A DNA stretch of 44,508 nucleotides from assembly GCA_021300175.1 (NCBI GenBank), contig JAJTIC010000048.1, forward strand, positions 1 through 44,508, given 5' to 3'. The translations under genes and the position numbers were made by a program. Shown piece after piece: positions 16,028 through 24,422 of the stretch. Positions within the stretch are counted from its first letter, which is position 1; the number at the start of each line of letters is the position of its first letter. Origin of the DNA: Pseudomonadota bacterium. Lineage in GTDB: Bacteria > Bdellovibrionota > Bdellovibrionia > Bdellovibrionales > Bdellovibrionaceae. The notes under the pieces were generated by a model. That model was not told where the DNA came from, did no database searches, and saw only the letters and a program-made list of their open reading frames with translations.

Positions 16028-17820
16028 ATGAGCAAAATCATCAGGTTCATCAGTCGTCTTCTCTCTTTGGGTCTGAGCTTGCTCGTAGTCTTCAGCACCC
16101 CCTTTCCAAGCGCTGCTGAAACTGAATCTGAAAATCCTTTGCAGATCGAAGCTCAACTGATCCCCGCCTCGGTAGATCCCCAGCAAATTGTCGAACTACG
16201 ATTGAAGCTCCGACTCCCTGAGGGCTATAAAGCCTATGAAGATCAGTTCAAACTGAAAGTCACTCATGCCAAATCTGCTGGCGAATCAGTCAAAGTAGCT
16301 TCTTTTAAGGTCTCTCCGACCAAGACCTTCTTTGACAAGTTTTCCAAACGAGAAAGAACAGGAATTTCTCGAGAGGCAGTTCTCACAGCACCTCTGGAAA
16401 TGCCCGAAAAACTTCTTCATTCGGAAGACGAGCTTAAAATCACTTTGACTTACCAAGCGTGCACTGAAACCTATTGCCTTTTCCCTCAGGAAAAAGAAGC
16501 CCATGCTCATTTCACAGTTAAAAATTTGGCTTCCAGGACTGAAACTTCTATGTTCGATTGGAATTTCGAACAGGCTTTTTCCCAAGGACTTGTTTGGACT
16601 TTTTTGTTTGTCTTTGTGTTTGGAATTCTCACTTCATTTACTCCGTGTATATTTCCCATGATCCCAATCACTCTAGCTGTGCTTGGCCGCGAAGCCCACA
16701 CTCGCAATAAGTGGCAAAATGCAGCAGTGGCTCACTTGTATGTTTTTGGCCTCGCACTCACTTACGCACTTCTCGGTGTTTTTGCTGCATCGACTGGGTC
16801 CCTTTTTGGAGCTTTCATGTCGCATCCGCTGGTACTGGGATTCATGTGCTTTATCTTTTTCGCAATGGCTCTTTCCATGTTTGGACTTTTTGATCTGAAT
16901 CCTCCTCAGTTTATTCAAAACTACTTGGCTCATCGAAAATCTAACGGCTACTTAGGCGTATTCATCACTGGCGTTTTGGCTGGAGTGGTTGCGAGCCCAT
17001 GCGTAGGACAGTGCTTGTTTCCATTTTGACTTATGTGGCGAAAACTCAGAATGTGACTTTGGGTTTCTGGCTCCTATTTGTTTATGCCTTGGGGCTGGGA
17101 CAGCTCTTTATTTTGCTTGGGATTTTCTCTGGATTAACAAAAAAACTCCCCCGATCCGGCCCCTGGATGGAAGGCATTAAGCATTTTTTTGGCGTGCTCA
17201 TGATGGGTGGATTTTTTTACTTCTTTGATCTTTTAGTGAATGATCGCATCTATGACTTAGCTTTTGGTGCGACCCTCGTGACTCTCGGATCTCTTTTTGG
17301 AGCTTTCAAGATTCTCCCCGTGGATAGTCGCCCTTTTCAGCTGATCAAGAGAGGCTGGATGCTCGCCCTTGTGATTCTAGGTTCCGCTTACATCGTTTTT
17401 GGGGCTTTTGATCTTAGAAACCAATTGTCGCCTCAGACAACGGGTGTCTCTGAGACAAAGTCGCAAACCGGGCAAACCTTTACTGAGCAAAAATATCAGG
17501 AAGCCATTTCCAGCGGGAAGCCCTTAGTCATCGATTTTTGGGCAGAATGGTGCGCAGCTTGCTACGAACTTGAAAATCAAACTTTCCCAGATCCCACAGT
17601 CCAAGCTGAGCTCAAGAATTTCACGGTTCTGAAATTCGACGCCACCAAGTCCTCTGACGAATTGGAGGAATTGAAGAAAAAGTATGGAATTGTTGGATTA
17701 CCAACCCTGATCTTTTATAGCTCTACAGGGCAAATCGTGAAAGAAGAAACACTCACTGAATTTGAGTCTCCCGAAAAATTTCTCAAAAGACTGCGCCGAG
17801 TTCAGTCACATTCTCTTTAG
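16028..17820 (+). pseudogene. dsbD: Thiol:disulfide interchange protein DsbD, interrupted by a one-base frameshift
   Basis: DsbD carries electrons from cytoplasmic thioredoxin to the periplasm. Reading 16028-17029 gives a signal peptide, the N-terminal alpha domain (CTETYCLFPQ with its two cysteines), and the start of the membrane core with TPCIFPMIPITL. Near 17006-17010 the frame breaks: SPCVG should continue PVLVSILTYV, which is encoded in the next frame from 17011. One missing C in GGACAGTG explains it. The second frame runs to 17820 through the rest of the membrane helices to a thioredoxin domain with WAEWCAACYE. All six functional cysteines are otherwise present. It is either a recent null mutation, a programmed shift, or a sequencing error. 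Confidence 0.9.
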
Positions 17821-18294
17821 CCTGGCAAGTTCCATTTTTGCTTCGTTCAAAGACGCTTGAGCTGAAACCATCGCGGCTTCTTTTTCAGCAAGCATTTTTT
17901 GCATTTGATTCACTCGAACTTCAAAGCCACGGATGACAGTGTTGTGACGATCGACCATTTCTTGAATCTTGAGGTCCATCGTCTTACGCTCTCCGATTCG
18001 ATTTTGAATCTGAGCAAATTTTTGAGCTGCTTCTAAATTCAGAAGTTGATCATTTTGCTCAAGCTTGATCAACTGCTGCTGAATTTTTTCAAAACGTGCT
18101 TGAGTCGACCGAATGAATTCATTGATTTGTGCCACTGACGAAGACCATTGATCCATCAGGGATTGCAACTGAACTTTCTGCTCTGCCACCTTTCGCTCAA
18201 TCTCGACCCACTGAGATTGTGGTGCAGGCTCGATGATTCGAGGAGAGATTTGCGAAACAGGGCCAAAGAGCTGAGGATTCAGTTGTTTTTGCAT
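17806..18294 (-). CDS. Coiled-coil protein, unknown function
   Basis: A 162-residue hydrophilic protein with no signal peptide. After a Pro-rich first 25 residues it is almost entirely heptad-like helix, rich in Gln, Glu and Lys (WVEIERKVAEQKVQLQSLM to the C-terminus). Such proteins are often structural or partner-binding; nothing gives a specific role. Its 3' end overlaps dsbD by 15 bp. A ribosome site GGAGG lies just upstream of the ATG. Confidence 0.7.
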   Translation of the reverse strand: MQKQLNPQLFGPVSQISPRIIEPAPQSQWVEIERKVAEQKVQLQSLMDQWSSSVAQINEFIRSTQARFEKIQQQLIKLEQNDQLLNLEAAQKFAQIQNRIGERKTMDLKIQEMVDRHNTVIRGFEVRVNQMQKMLAEKEAAMVSAQASLNEAKMELARLKRM

Positions 18295-18323
18295 ATTTTT
18301 CCTCCAAGAACTGATTTCATCTG

Positions 18324-18353
18324 TTGACTCGGCCTTACGATCGTCCCTATCGT
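18324..18353 (+). promoter_or_regulatory. Putative sigma-70 promoter for a leaderless transcript
   Basis: TTGACT (18324-18329), 18-nt spacer, TATCGT (18348-18353), then 7 nt to the ATG at 18361. The predicted start point coincides with the start codon, and there is no Shine-Dalgarno sequence. Confidence 0.4.
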
Positions 18354-18360
18354 TTATATT

Positions 18361-19392
18361 ATGCTTAAAAACTCTGATTTAATAAAGCATTTAAATTCAG
18401 TGTATTACAGAGGCTTGGGAAGCGGACACTCCACACGAACGGCGCTTCTGAATTATCTCTCGGCACACATCGATGCAGATGCTGATTTTCATGAAGATAT
18501 TTTTCAAGATTTTATTCGACACTGCATGGATTTTCCCCATTGGAGTCAGAAAGCTCAGCATTTGAGTGATGAACTGAGAACCATCATGCACGGTTTCGCA
18601 ACGGAAACCGGTAGAACTCTGGAGCTCACAAACTTTAAATGGGCAGATGATTTTCAAGTGATAGAAGTCCAAAGCCTTCAGGATTGGTCGGATATTGTCC
18701 ATCAACAAGTCCAGCAGTCGCTGAATCCTGGGGAAAATTTCCGCCTGTGCTATGACGACTTTTCCAAAAGATTACTTGCTCTAGTGGTGAAGCCTTCCGG
18801 AGAACTCAAAGTTTTTCAGTTCGACCGCAAGTTCTGTATACTGAATGGCCACTTAGCACCTTTGAAGCCTGAGCTTCACTTGACTTATGGACCTCATCTT
18901 GAACTGATGGAAATGGCCGTTCAATCTTTAGAAATTTCTCCATTTGTGAGAGCGACTTTTCGGATGATCGAAGGAACTTGCTGGGGACAGGTCACGCGTG
19001 GCTACCTCTTTCAAAGGTTCGACGAGATTCGTGGCAACGTTGTTGAACACAATCCCAAACTGTTTCTCACTTTAAAGCGAATTGAACAATTTTTTGTGTC
19101 TCGGGAATCAGATCCTTATTACCAAAGCTTGGTGCGAGGACTAGAGCGATCTATCGGTCTTTTAAGAGTCAAAGACACTACCGCAGCATCTTTAGCGGTC
19201 GAAAGCTTAGCTCGTGCTCAAACAGGTTTAGAGTCAGTCTTTCAAGGTGACAAACTCTTGCCCCTTCTGATAAGAGAGCTGCAATATAGCATGAATGAGG
19301 TCGCATCACCTTCTTCAAGAAAATCCACCGCTCTTCAGAAAGAGGCAGCTGAAACATGGCCGAAAGAGACCTTGTACGACTTAACAAACTGA
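18361..19392 (+). CDS. Conserved-looking cytoplasmic protein of unknown function
   Basis: A 343-residue soluble protein without signal peptide, membrane helix or recognised motif. Composition and codon use match the neighbours, so it is a real gene. The middle (FRLCYDDFSKRLLALVV, LKVFQFDRKFCILNG) looks like a beta-rich fold; the last third is helical. It overlaps rluB by 37 bp, so the two are probably cotranscribed and translationally linked. No Shine-Dalgarno precedes the ATG; see the promoter entry at 18324. I cannot name a function. Confidence 0.75.
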   Translation: MLKNSDLIKHLNSVYYRGLGSGHSTRTALLNYLSAHIDADADFHEDIFQDFIRHCMDFPHWSQKAQHLSDELRTIMHGFATETGRTLELTNFKWADDFQVIEVQSLQDWSDIVHQQVQQSLNPGENFRLCYDDFSKRLLALVVKPSGELKVFQFDRKFCILNGHLAPLKPELHLTYGPHLELMEMAVQSLEISPFVRATFRMIEGTCWGQVTRGYLFQRFDEIRGNVVEHNPKLFLTLKRIEQFFVSRESDPYYQSLVRGLERSIGLLRVKDTTAASLAVESLARAQTGLESVFQGDKLLPLLIRELQYSMNEVASPSSRKSTALQKEAAETWPKETLYDLTN

Positions 19393-20153
19393 TTGCTGAT
19401 CGGGGCTTAGCTTCTCGCCGAGGGGCTGATAAAATTATTGAAGAAGGCCGTGTCCAAGTTAACGGTAAGAAAGTTTACGAATTAGGGATCAAAGTTGATC
19501 CGTCTAAAGATCGTATAATGATTGATGGAAAGCCTTTGCGCGGTCGTTTCGAAAACCTCTACCTGATGCTTTATAAGCCTAAAGGTGTTCTGACCACGAT
19601 GGAAGATCCATTGGAACGTCCAACCATCCAAGTGTTTCTTGAAGAGGTGCCCACACGCGTATTCCCGGTAGGACGTCTTGACTGGGATTCCGAAGGCTTG
19701 CTTTTGCTCACCAATGATGGCGATTATGCAAATCGAGTGACCTCACCCAAAGAAAATGTCACTAAAACCTACTTGGTGAAAGTCGACGGACAGCCAAAAC
19801 CAGAGCATATTCAAAAGCTTCTCAAAGGAGTGACCATTGCTGAAGGTAAAGTTTCTGCTCAGTATATAGAAAAACTCAATCGTGGCCGCGATCAGTATGC
19901 TTGGTACAAAATCATCATCACCGAAGGAAAAAATCGTCAGATTCGTCAAATGTTCGAAAAAATTGGCTTCGACGTTTTGAAGCTACAACGGGTGGCCATA
20001 GGTCGCTTGCGCTTAGGCTCCCTGAAGCGTGGCGAACTGGTCTATCTCAATGAAGTTGCCGCTGAACGGGTGTTTATGCCTGATGCTCCTGAGGAAGTGG
20101 CTCAGAAAAAATCCTACAAAGGTAAGAACCGATCCGAGAAACGAGCACCGTGA
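19356..20153 (+). CDS. rluB: Ribosomal large-subunit pseudouridine synthase, RluB family
   Basis: Converts a uridine of rRNA to pseudouridine (U2605 of 23S in E. coli RluB). An S4 RNA-binding domain fills residues about 5-60 (RLNKLIADRGLASRRGAD, EGRVQVNGK). The catalytic domain shows MLYKPKGVLTTMEDP, FPVGRLDWDSEGLLLLTNDG with catalytic Asp109, and GKNRQIRQMFEKIGFDVLKL. The basic tail (KKSYKGKNRSEKR) is typical. RluB, RluE and RluF are close relatives, so the exact target is inferred. Confidence 0.9.
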   Translation: MAERDLVRLNKLIADRGLASRRGADKIIEEGRVQVNGKKVYELGIKVDPSKDRIMIDGKPLRGRFENLYLMLYKPKGVLTTMEDPLERPTIQVFLEEVPTRVFPVGRLDWDSEGLLLLTNDGDYANRVTSPKENVTKTYLVKVDGQPKPEHIQKLLKGVTIAEGKVSAQYIEKLNRGRDQYAWYKIIITEGKNRQIRQMFEKIGFDVLKLQRVAIGRLRLGSLKRGELVYLNEVAAERVFMPDAPEEVAQKKSYKGKNRSEKRAP

Positions 20154-21022
20154 ATTCTGTTCGAAAAATAGGAACTCTTCAAGTTCTCTTGGCTGGCGCT
20201 TGCTTTGGTTTTCTTGGGATCTTTGGAAAGTGGGCTGCTCAGAATCAACTTTCCACTGGGGAGCTTCTCTCCTACCGTTTCATTCTCGCTAGCACCCTTT
20301 TATTCTTGTATTTTCTTTTCTTTCAACGCAGTTTTCTTTTTCTCCCAAAGCGCCAAATCCTTCAGTCCCTGATGCTGGGCGTTTTTGGATACGCTGTCTT
20401 TTCGACACTTTACTTTCAATCCATCGAAGTGTTGTCGGTTGCTCTAGCAGCCATGCTCCTCTTCACGTTTCCATTGTTTGTATCACTCGGAGCCCATTTT
20501 TTTCTGAAGCATCATCTCAGTCATCGACAATGGGGCACTCTTGCTCTGACTTTTTTAGGTCTCGTGATTTTGCTATGGGGAAATTTAGAAGTAAAAAGGA
20601 TTTCTGGAGTTTTATGGGGCCTGGGAGCAGCTATGAGCTATGCAATTTATGTTTTAGTTTCAGGGCAAATTCAAAAAAATATAGTACCTTTGAGCTCTAG
20701 TTTCTATGTCACTTTGGGAGCGGCCATTGCTCTCATGGTGTTTCATCAGCCATCAATCAGCAAGCTGCTTGATTTTACATTAGCACAAATAGGAATCATT
20801 GTTGGGATTGCTATCTTCTGTTCAATTTTACCCATGTCCCTTTTTCTGGCAGGACTCCAAAAAATGAAAAGCAGCGAAGCTTCCGTTCTAGTCACCATTG
20901 AACCAGTGGTAGCTGCTTTGGCGGGCTATTTCATTTTTGGAGAGTCAATGACACCACTCCAGTTTATTGGAGGTTCCACTGTTCTCACAGGACTGTATCT
21001 TCACTCTCAATCCCCATCTTAA
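20150..21022 (+). CDS. EamA/DMT-family membrane transporter
   Basis: A 290-residue protein with about ten membrane helices in two repeats of five, the drug/metabolite transporter layout. The first repeat starts LQVLLAGACFGFLGIFGKWA; the second starts ISGVLWGLGAAMSYAIYVLV. The closing segment ASVLVTIEPVVAALAGYFIFGE is the family's most conserved part. The substrate is unknown; relatives export amino acids or metabolites. GTG start overlapping the rluB stop by 4 bp. Confidence 0.87.
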   Translation: MNSVRKIGTLQVLLAGACFGFLGIFGKWAAQNQLSTGELLSYRFILASTLLFLYFLFFQRSFLFLPKRQILQSLMLGVFGYAVFSTLYFQSIEVLSVALAAMLLFTFPLFVSLGAHFFLKHHLSHRQWGTLALTFLGLVILLWGNLEVKRISGVLWGLGAAMSYAIYVLVSGQIQKNIVPLSSSFYVTLGAAIALMVFHQPSISKLLDFTLAQIGIIVGIAIFCSILPMSLFLAGLQKMKSSEASVLVTIEPVVAALAGYFIFGESMTPLQFIGGSTVLTGLYLHSQSPS

Positions 21023-21028
21023 GTTGGC

Positions 21029-21050
21029 GCCGGTGGCCAATTCCACCGGC
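21029..21050. repeat. 8-bp perfect inverted repeat after the eamA gene
   Basis: GCCGGTGG (21029-21036) and CCACCGGC (21043-21050) flank a 6-nt loop, just after the transporter stop. No T-run follows, so it may be a Rho-independent-like pause or an mRNA 3'-end protector. Confidence 0.45.
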
Positions 21051-21064
21051 CCCTGGGAAGAGAG

Positions 21065-21095
21065 CAGACTCTAAGTTCGTCTCAGAGTCTGTTTT
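21065..21095. terminator. Stem-loop between convergent eamA and fliC
   Basis: CAGACTCT (21065-21072) pairs with AGAGTCTG (21084-21091), followed on the plus strand by TTTT (21092-21095). It fits a terminator for the transporter gene; on the minus strand the same stem follows the flagellin stop but lacks a good T-run. Confidence 0.6.
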
Positions 21096-21101
21096 CAAAG
21101 A

Positions 21102-21935
21102 TTAACCAATCAACTTCAGCGCGAGCTGGTTAACGGAGTTTGCTTGCGCCAAAGTTGAAGTTGAAGCTTGCAATAAAATGTTATTTCTTGTCATTTCTGA
21201 AGAAGCAGCTGCTACATCGGTATCTCGGATACGAGAATTCGATGCACTCATGTTTTCTTCAGCGACCGCCAAGTTATCAACGGTGCTGACGAGACGGTTT
21301 TGAAGGGCACCTAGATTTGCTCTCATTCCGTTCACATTTGTCTGCGCGCCATCGAGCAGAGTCAATGCGTCTTGAGCCCCTTCTTTGCTTGTATAGTCTA
21401 AACCGGACAATCCAAGAGCATCCAGAGTTGCTACATTTTCTGATGCGACAAATGAGATTCTATCTTCTTCACCATTGTTGTAAAGACCGACTTGGAAATC
21501 AAAAGTGGGAGTAGAGCCATCCAGCAATTTTGTTGTCCCCCAAGTTGTCACAGAGGCGATACGTTGAATTTCTTCTTTGAGTTGACTTACCTCTTCATTA
21601 ACAAACTGTCTTTCAGTTTCGCCGACAGTGTCAGATGAAGCTTGGATTCCTAATTCCCGCAGACGAACGACAATGTTACCAATTTCGTTCAATCCACCTT
21701 CTGCAGTCTGAACCATCGAGATACCATCATTTGCATTTCGATTGGCCTGACGAGCAGATCTAACTGATGCTTTCAATTTTTCAGAAATCGCTAATCCGGC
21801 AGCATCATCTGCCGCAATGTTGATTCTTGATCCACTGGCCAACTGACTCATCGACTTGTTCATTACTCGCTGGCTGTTGATCAAGTTACGTTGAGCATTG
21901 ATAGCTCCCACGTTTGTCGATACTCTCATTCCCAT
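21102..21935 (-). CDS. fliC: Flagellin
   Basis: The structural subunit of the flagellar filament. It has the conserved D0/D1 ends: STNVGAINAQRNLINS, QLASGSRINIAADDAAGLAI and MVQTAEGGLNEIGNI at the N-terminus; NILLQASTSTLAQANSV and NQLALKLIG at the C-terminus. With only 277 residues the variable D2/D3 region is almost absent, as in Bdellovibrio filaments. No signal peptide, as expected for type III export. The ATG at 21935 has a strong ribosome site (AAGAGGAGA) 6 nt away, which lies inside a tiny upstream ORF (see 21939-21956). Bdellovibrio genomes carry several fliC copies; only this one is in the window. Confidence 0.96.
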   Translation of the reverse strand: MGMRVSTNVGAINAQRNLINSQRVMNKSMSQLASGSRINIAADDAAGLAISEKLKASVRSARQANRNANDGISMVQTAEGGLNEIGNIVVRLRELGIQASSDTVGETERQFVNEEVSQLKEEIQRIASVTTWGTTKLLDGSTPTFDFQVGLYNNGEEDRISFVASENVATLDALGLSGLDYTSKEGAQDALTLLDGAQTNVNGMRANLGALQNRLVSTVDNLAVAEENMSASNSRIRDTDVAAASSEMTRNNILLQASTSTLAQANSVNQLALKLIG

Positions 21936-21938
21936 TTT

Positions 21939-21956
21939 CTATCTCCTCTTGTGCAT
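21939..21956 (-). other. Five-codon in-frame upstream ORF (MHKRR) before fliC
   Basis: ATG-CAC-AAG-AGG-AGA-TAG occupies 21956-21939, in the fliC frame, with its own strong Shine-Dalgarno GGAGGG at 21969-21964 (7-nt spacing). Its AAG-AGG-AGA codons are the fliC ribosome site, and its stop lies one codon (AAA) before the fliC ATG. Translation of the two could be coupled. Confidence 0.55.
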
Positions 21957-22019
21957 TCGTTTTCCCTCCGTGATGTTTTAGCTTCTTGCTACGAACTTCT
22001 TGTTCATTGAGCGAATACT

Positions 22020-22045
22020 GTTTCGGGTTCGCCGTCAAAACTTCA
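22020..22045 (-). promoter_or_regulatory. Candidate sigma-28-type promoter of fliC
   Basis: On the minus strand TGAAGTTT begins at 22045, then 10 nt, then CCCGAAAC (22027-22020). It matches the FliA consensus in 7/8 and 5/8 positions with the same spacing as the motAB promoter. The predicted leader is about 78 nt. Confidence 0.45.
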
Positions 22046-22161
22046 ACGGGACCGTGGTCGTAATTTGTGTAGGGATTTGCTTTAGAAAAATTTGATTTTT
22101 TTATTTGAAAATGACCTATTGGATGGCGGGACCAATTTTTAAAACTTCAATAGGCTAACCA

Positions 22162-22323
22162 ATGAAAAGAATCAAAGACTTAGCTCGTTCAATCGTCGAA
22201 TTTGATCTCACTCCAAGCGGTATAAGTGCATTGCCAGCAGCAGGCTGGATCATGGTCTTAATTTTCCATCTCAATTTAAGATCGTGCAGGGAAATTCCGA
22301 AAGATTCTTTAGTAGATCAATAA
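22162..22323 (+). CDS. Possible small protein (53 aa), unconfirmed
   Basis: ATG at 22162, stop TAA at 22321-22323. The product begins MKRIKDLARSIVEFD and contains a hydrophobic stretch ALPAAGWIMVLIFHL that could be a membrane helix. There is no Shine-Dalgarno. Its stop falls 16 bp before the next gene's ATG, consistent with an operon leader gene, but it could equally be chance or an older, decayed end of a gene. Confidence 0.28.
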   Translation: MKRIKDLARSIVEFDLTPSGISALPAAGWIMVLIFHLNLRSCREIPKDSLVDQ

Positions 22324-22339
22324 AATCAAAGGATGATTT

Positions 22340-22774
22340 ATGTTCCTACGCTTTTTTACCATGACTCTGATTTTGACTCTTGGAATTTTTATCCAAGCTC
22401 AAGCCCAAGAAATCTCTATTATCGAGATTCGCAGAAACATTCCTCTGGCCGACGATCAGCCTGTCTACAAAGACTTCTATCTGACTGGTGGAGAATCCGC
22501 AGGTCTCAAGAAGAATATGGTGATCACTGCCTATAGAAAACTTACAATTCGAGACTCCTCGGGAGCCCAAACCTATGGTGAATTGCAGGTTCCTGTAGGT
22601 CAACTCAAAGTGATTTCTGTGCAGGGCCGCTTAGCTGTGGCCCGAGAATACCAACTGATCAGCCGAGATGATGAGCCCATGCTTGAGCAAATTGGCATTA
22701 TGGCAGGAGATCGGATCGATCTTCAAGGCTCGTTCATTGACAACAAGAAGGCTTCTGCTAAGAAAGGGTCGTGA
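22340..22774 (+). CDS. Small exported protein, unknown function
   Basis: 144 residues with a signal peptide (cleavage likely at AQAQ, near residue 23). The mature part (NIPLADDQPVYKDFYLTGG, GLKKNMVITAYRKL, VPVGQLKVISVQGRLAVARE) is beta-rich, with a G-x-L-x-V pattern of the sort seen in small periplasmic barrels such as the C-terminal domain of FlgT. That resemblance is weak and is inference only. A ribosome site AAAGGA precedes the ATG. It overlaps prmA by 4 bp and heads the operon. Confidence 0.75.
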   Translation: MFLRFFTMTLILTLGIFIQAQAQEISIIEIRRNIPLADDQPVYKDFYLTGGESAGLKKNMVITAYRKLTIRDSSGAQTYGELQVPVGQLKVISVQGRLAVAREYQLISRDDEPMLEQIGIMAGDRIDLQGSFIDNKKASAKKGS

Positions 22775-23661
22775 ACTCTTTTATTCGAATCCGCTTATCT
22801 CAAGTCCCTGCCGCTTTTGAAGACGTGATCACTCAGCATTGCTTTGATTTTGGAGCAACAGGACTCACGGAAGCTCTTCAATTTGTTCAACCCGATCTCA
22901 CTTACGATCCGAAAATTCTTCAGCAAAAAAATCAGGATATCGATGTTTACTTTACCGAGAGACCCGAGTGCGGTTTTTTTGATAAACTTCTCGAGTGGGC
23001 TCCGGGTATTCAGTGGAATATTTTCGAGGAAGAAACTAAAGATTGGCTCGCCGAATGGAAGAAGGGCTTTAAATCTTTTCAACTTGCTGGCCCCTACTGG
23101 ATTGTTCCTTCGTGGCTGACGGCACCCGAAGAAGCTCAAGTTCCGATCCTGATTGATCCCGGAATGGCTTTCGGGACGGGGACTCATGATACGACCAAAA
23201 TGGCTTCTTGGTTTGTTCACAAAGTGGGCCAAAAACTTGGCTCCCTCGAGAAAGACTCATTCCTGGATGTTGGAACCGGCACTGCTCTTCTTGCAATTCT
23301 AGCCCATCACGAAGGATTTCAAAAAATCATTGGGTTAGAAATTGATCCTGAAGCACGACGAGTGGCTCGAGAGAATGTGGAGAGAAATCTTGCCAAGAAT
23401 GTCCATGTGCCTGAAGAGCAAATCGAGAAGATTGATCAGGATTTTCCTGTAGTCGTTGCGAACATCATTGATGGAGTTTTGGTCTTCCTGAAGAATGATC
23501 TCATTCGAGTGCTGCGCCCTGGCGGCCACCTTTTCGTCACCGGCATTCTTGCAGAAAGAGAAGATCTTTTTGCACAACAGTTTATTGAAAACAGTCCCTT
23601 TGAAATTGTTCGACGGCTCGAACAAGGTGAGTGGATTGGCTACTGGCTAAGAAAGCAGTAA
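22771..23661 (+). CDS. prmA: Ribosomal protein L11 methyltransferase
   Basis: PrmA trimethylates L11 using SAM. The N-terminal L11-recognition domain (about residues 1-90) precedes the Rossmann domain with IDPGMAFGTGTHDTTKMA, the SAM loop FLDVGTGTALLAIL, VIGLEID-like IIGLEIDPEARRVARENV, and VVANIIDGVL in the position of the family's N-[IV]-L catalytic strand. GTG start overlapping the previous stop by 4 bp. The length (296) is normal. Confidence 0.92.
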   Translation: MNSFIRIRLSQVPAAFEDVITQHCFDFGATGLTEALQFVQPDLTYDPKILQQKNQDIDVYFTERPECGFFDKLLEWAPGIQWNIFEEETKDWLAEWKKGFKSFQLAGPYWIVPSWLTAPEEAQVPILIDPGMAFGTGTHDTTKMASWFVHKVGQKLGSLEKDSFLDVGTGTALLAILAHHEGFQKIIGLEIDPEARRVARENVERNLAKNVHVPEEQIEKIDQDFPVVVANIIDGVLVFLKNDLIRVLRPGGHLFVTGILAEREDLFAQQFIENSPFEIVRRLEQGEWIGYWLRKQ

Positions 23662-23664
23662 TTG

Positions 23665-24411
23665 ATGAGACGTTATTGGCTTGATCCTCAGCTTAAAACA
23701 GACTTAGCTGTGGTTATTCAGGGTGATCCTTTTCATCATATCTTTGATGTCTGTCGACAAGAACAGGGATCTCAATTTGAAGTCCTTTTTGGCGATGGCG
23801 AAGCCCATCTCGTCGAAGTCATCGAAGTGAAAAAGAAGCAGGCTTTGGCAAGAATTTTGAGCTCTCGGAAGCTCCCCGAAATCCCCCGCCCCTATTTAAA
23901 ACTTTTTATTTCATTACCCCGATATCCCGTCATGGAAGCTTTGGTAGAAAAATGTGTTGAATTAGGGTGCGCAGAAATTCAGCCATTTATTTCTGATTTT
24001 AGTTTCGTCAGAAAGGGTGACTCAATTCCGCCAAGTAAAATTGAGCGATGGAATAAAATTGTCATCTCAGCGACTCAGCAAAGTGGGCGTGGCGAACTGA
24101 TGCCCATTCATCCCGTGATTACTTTGGCGGAAGCCCTTGAAAAACTTAACCACAATTCTCAGGCCAAGGGTCTTTTCTTCTATGAGGGAGCTGGCCACAA
24201 AGACCTTAAAACTTACTTAAAACACGAAGATTTTTCTAAATCTCAAGAATTGTGGGTTTTCGTGGGCTCTGAAGGGGGCTTCTCCTCGACAGAAGTCGAG
24301 GCTTTGAGCAAAATGGGAGTTGCCCCCTTAAGCTTAGGGGATCAAGTTCTGCGGGTGGAAACGGCTTGCATCAGTATTCTGGCCGTCCTAAAGTATGAAC
24401 TTGTGAATTGA
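23665..24411 (+). CDS. rsmE: 16S rRNA (uracil-1498-N3)-methyltransferase
   Basis: A SPOUT-fold enzyme that methylates N3 of U1498. It shows MRRYWLDPQ at the start, KLFISLPRYPVMEALVEKCVELG, SATQQSGRGELMPIHPV, and the knotted SAM site VGSEGGFSSTEVEAL with LGDQVLRVETACI at the end. ATG at 23665 is preferred over the TTG one codon earlier. It sits between prmA and the RDD protein; grouping with prmA is common. Confidence 0.93.
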   Translation: MRRYWLDPQLKTDLAVVIQGDPFHHIFDVCRQEQGSQFEVLFGDGEAHLVEVIEVKKKQALARILSSRKLPEIPRPYLKLFISLPRYPVMEALVEKCVELGCAEIQPFISDFSFVRKGDSIPPSKIERWNKIVISATQQSGRGELMPIHPVITLAEALEKLNHNSQAKGLFFYEGAGHKDLKTYLKHEDFSKSQELWVFVGSEGGFSSTEVEALSKMGVAPLSLGDQVLRVETACISILAVLKYELVN

Positions 24412-24422
24412 GGGAGGGTTTT

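Larger units (their letters stand above)
21936..22339. other. 404-bp gap between divergent fliC and the 22340 gene
   Basis: It holds the fliC leader with its upstream ORF, the candidate sigma-28 site and a possible 53-codon ORF at 22162-22323. An AT-rich stretch around 22081-22110 lies upstream of the flagellin promoter and could act as an UP-type element. Nothing else is seen. Confidence 0.5.
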
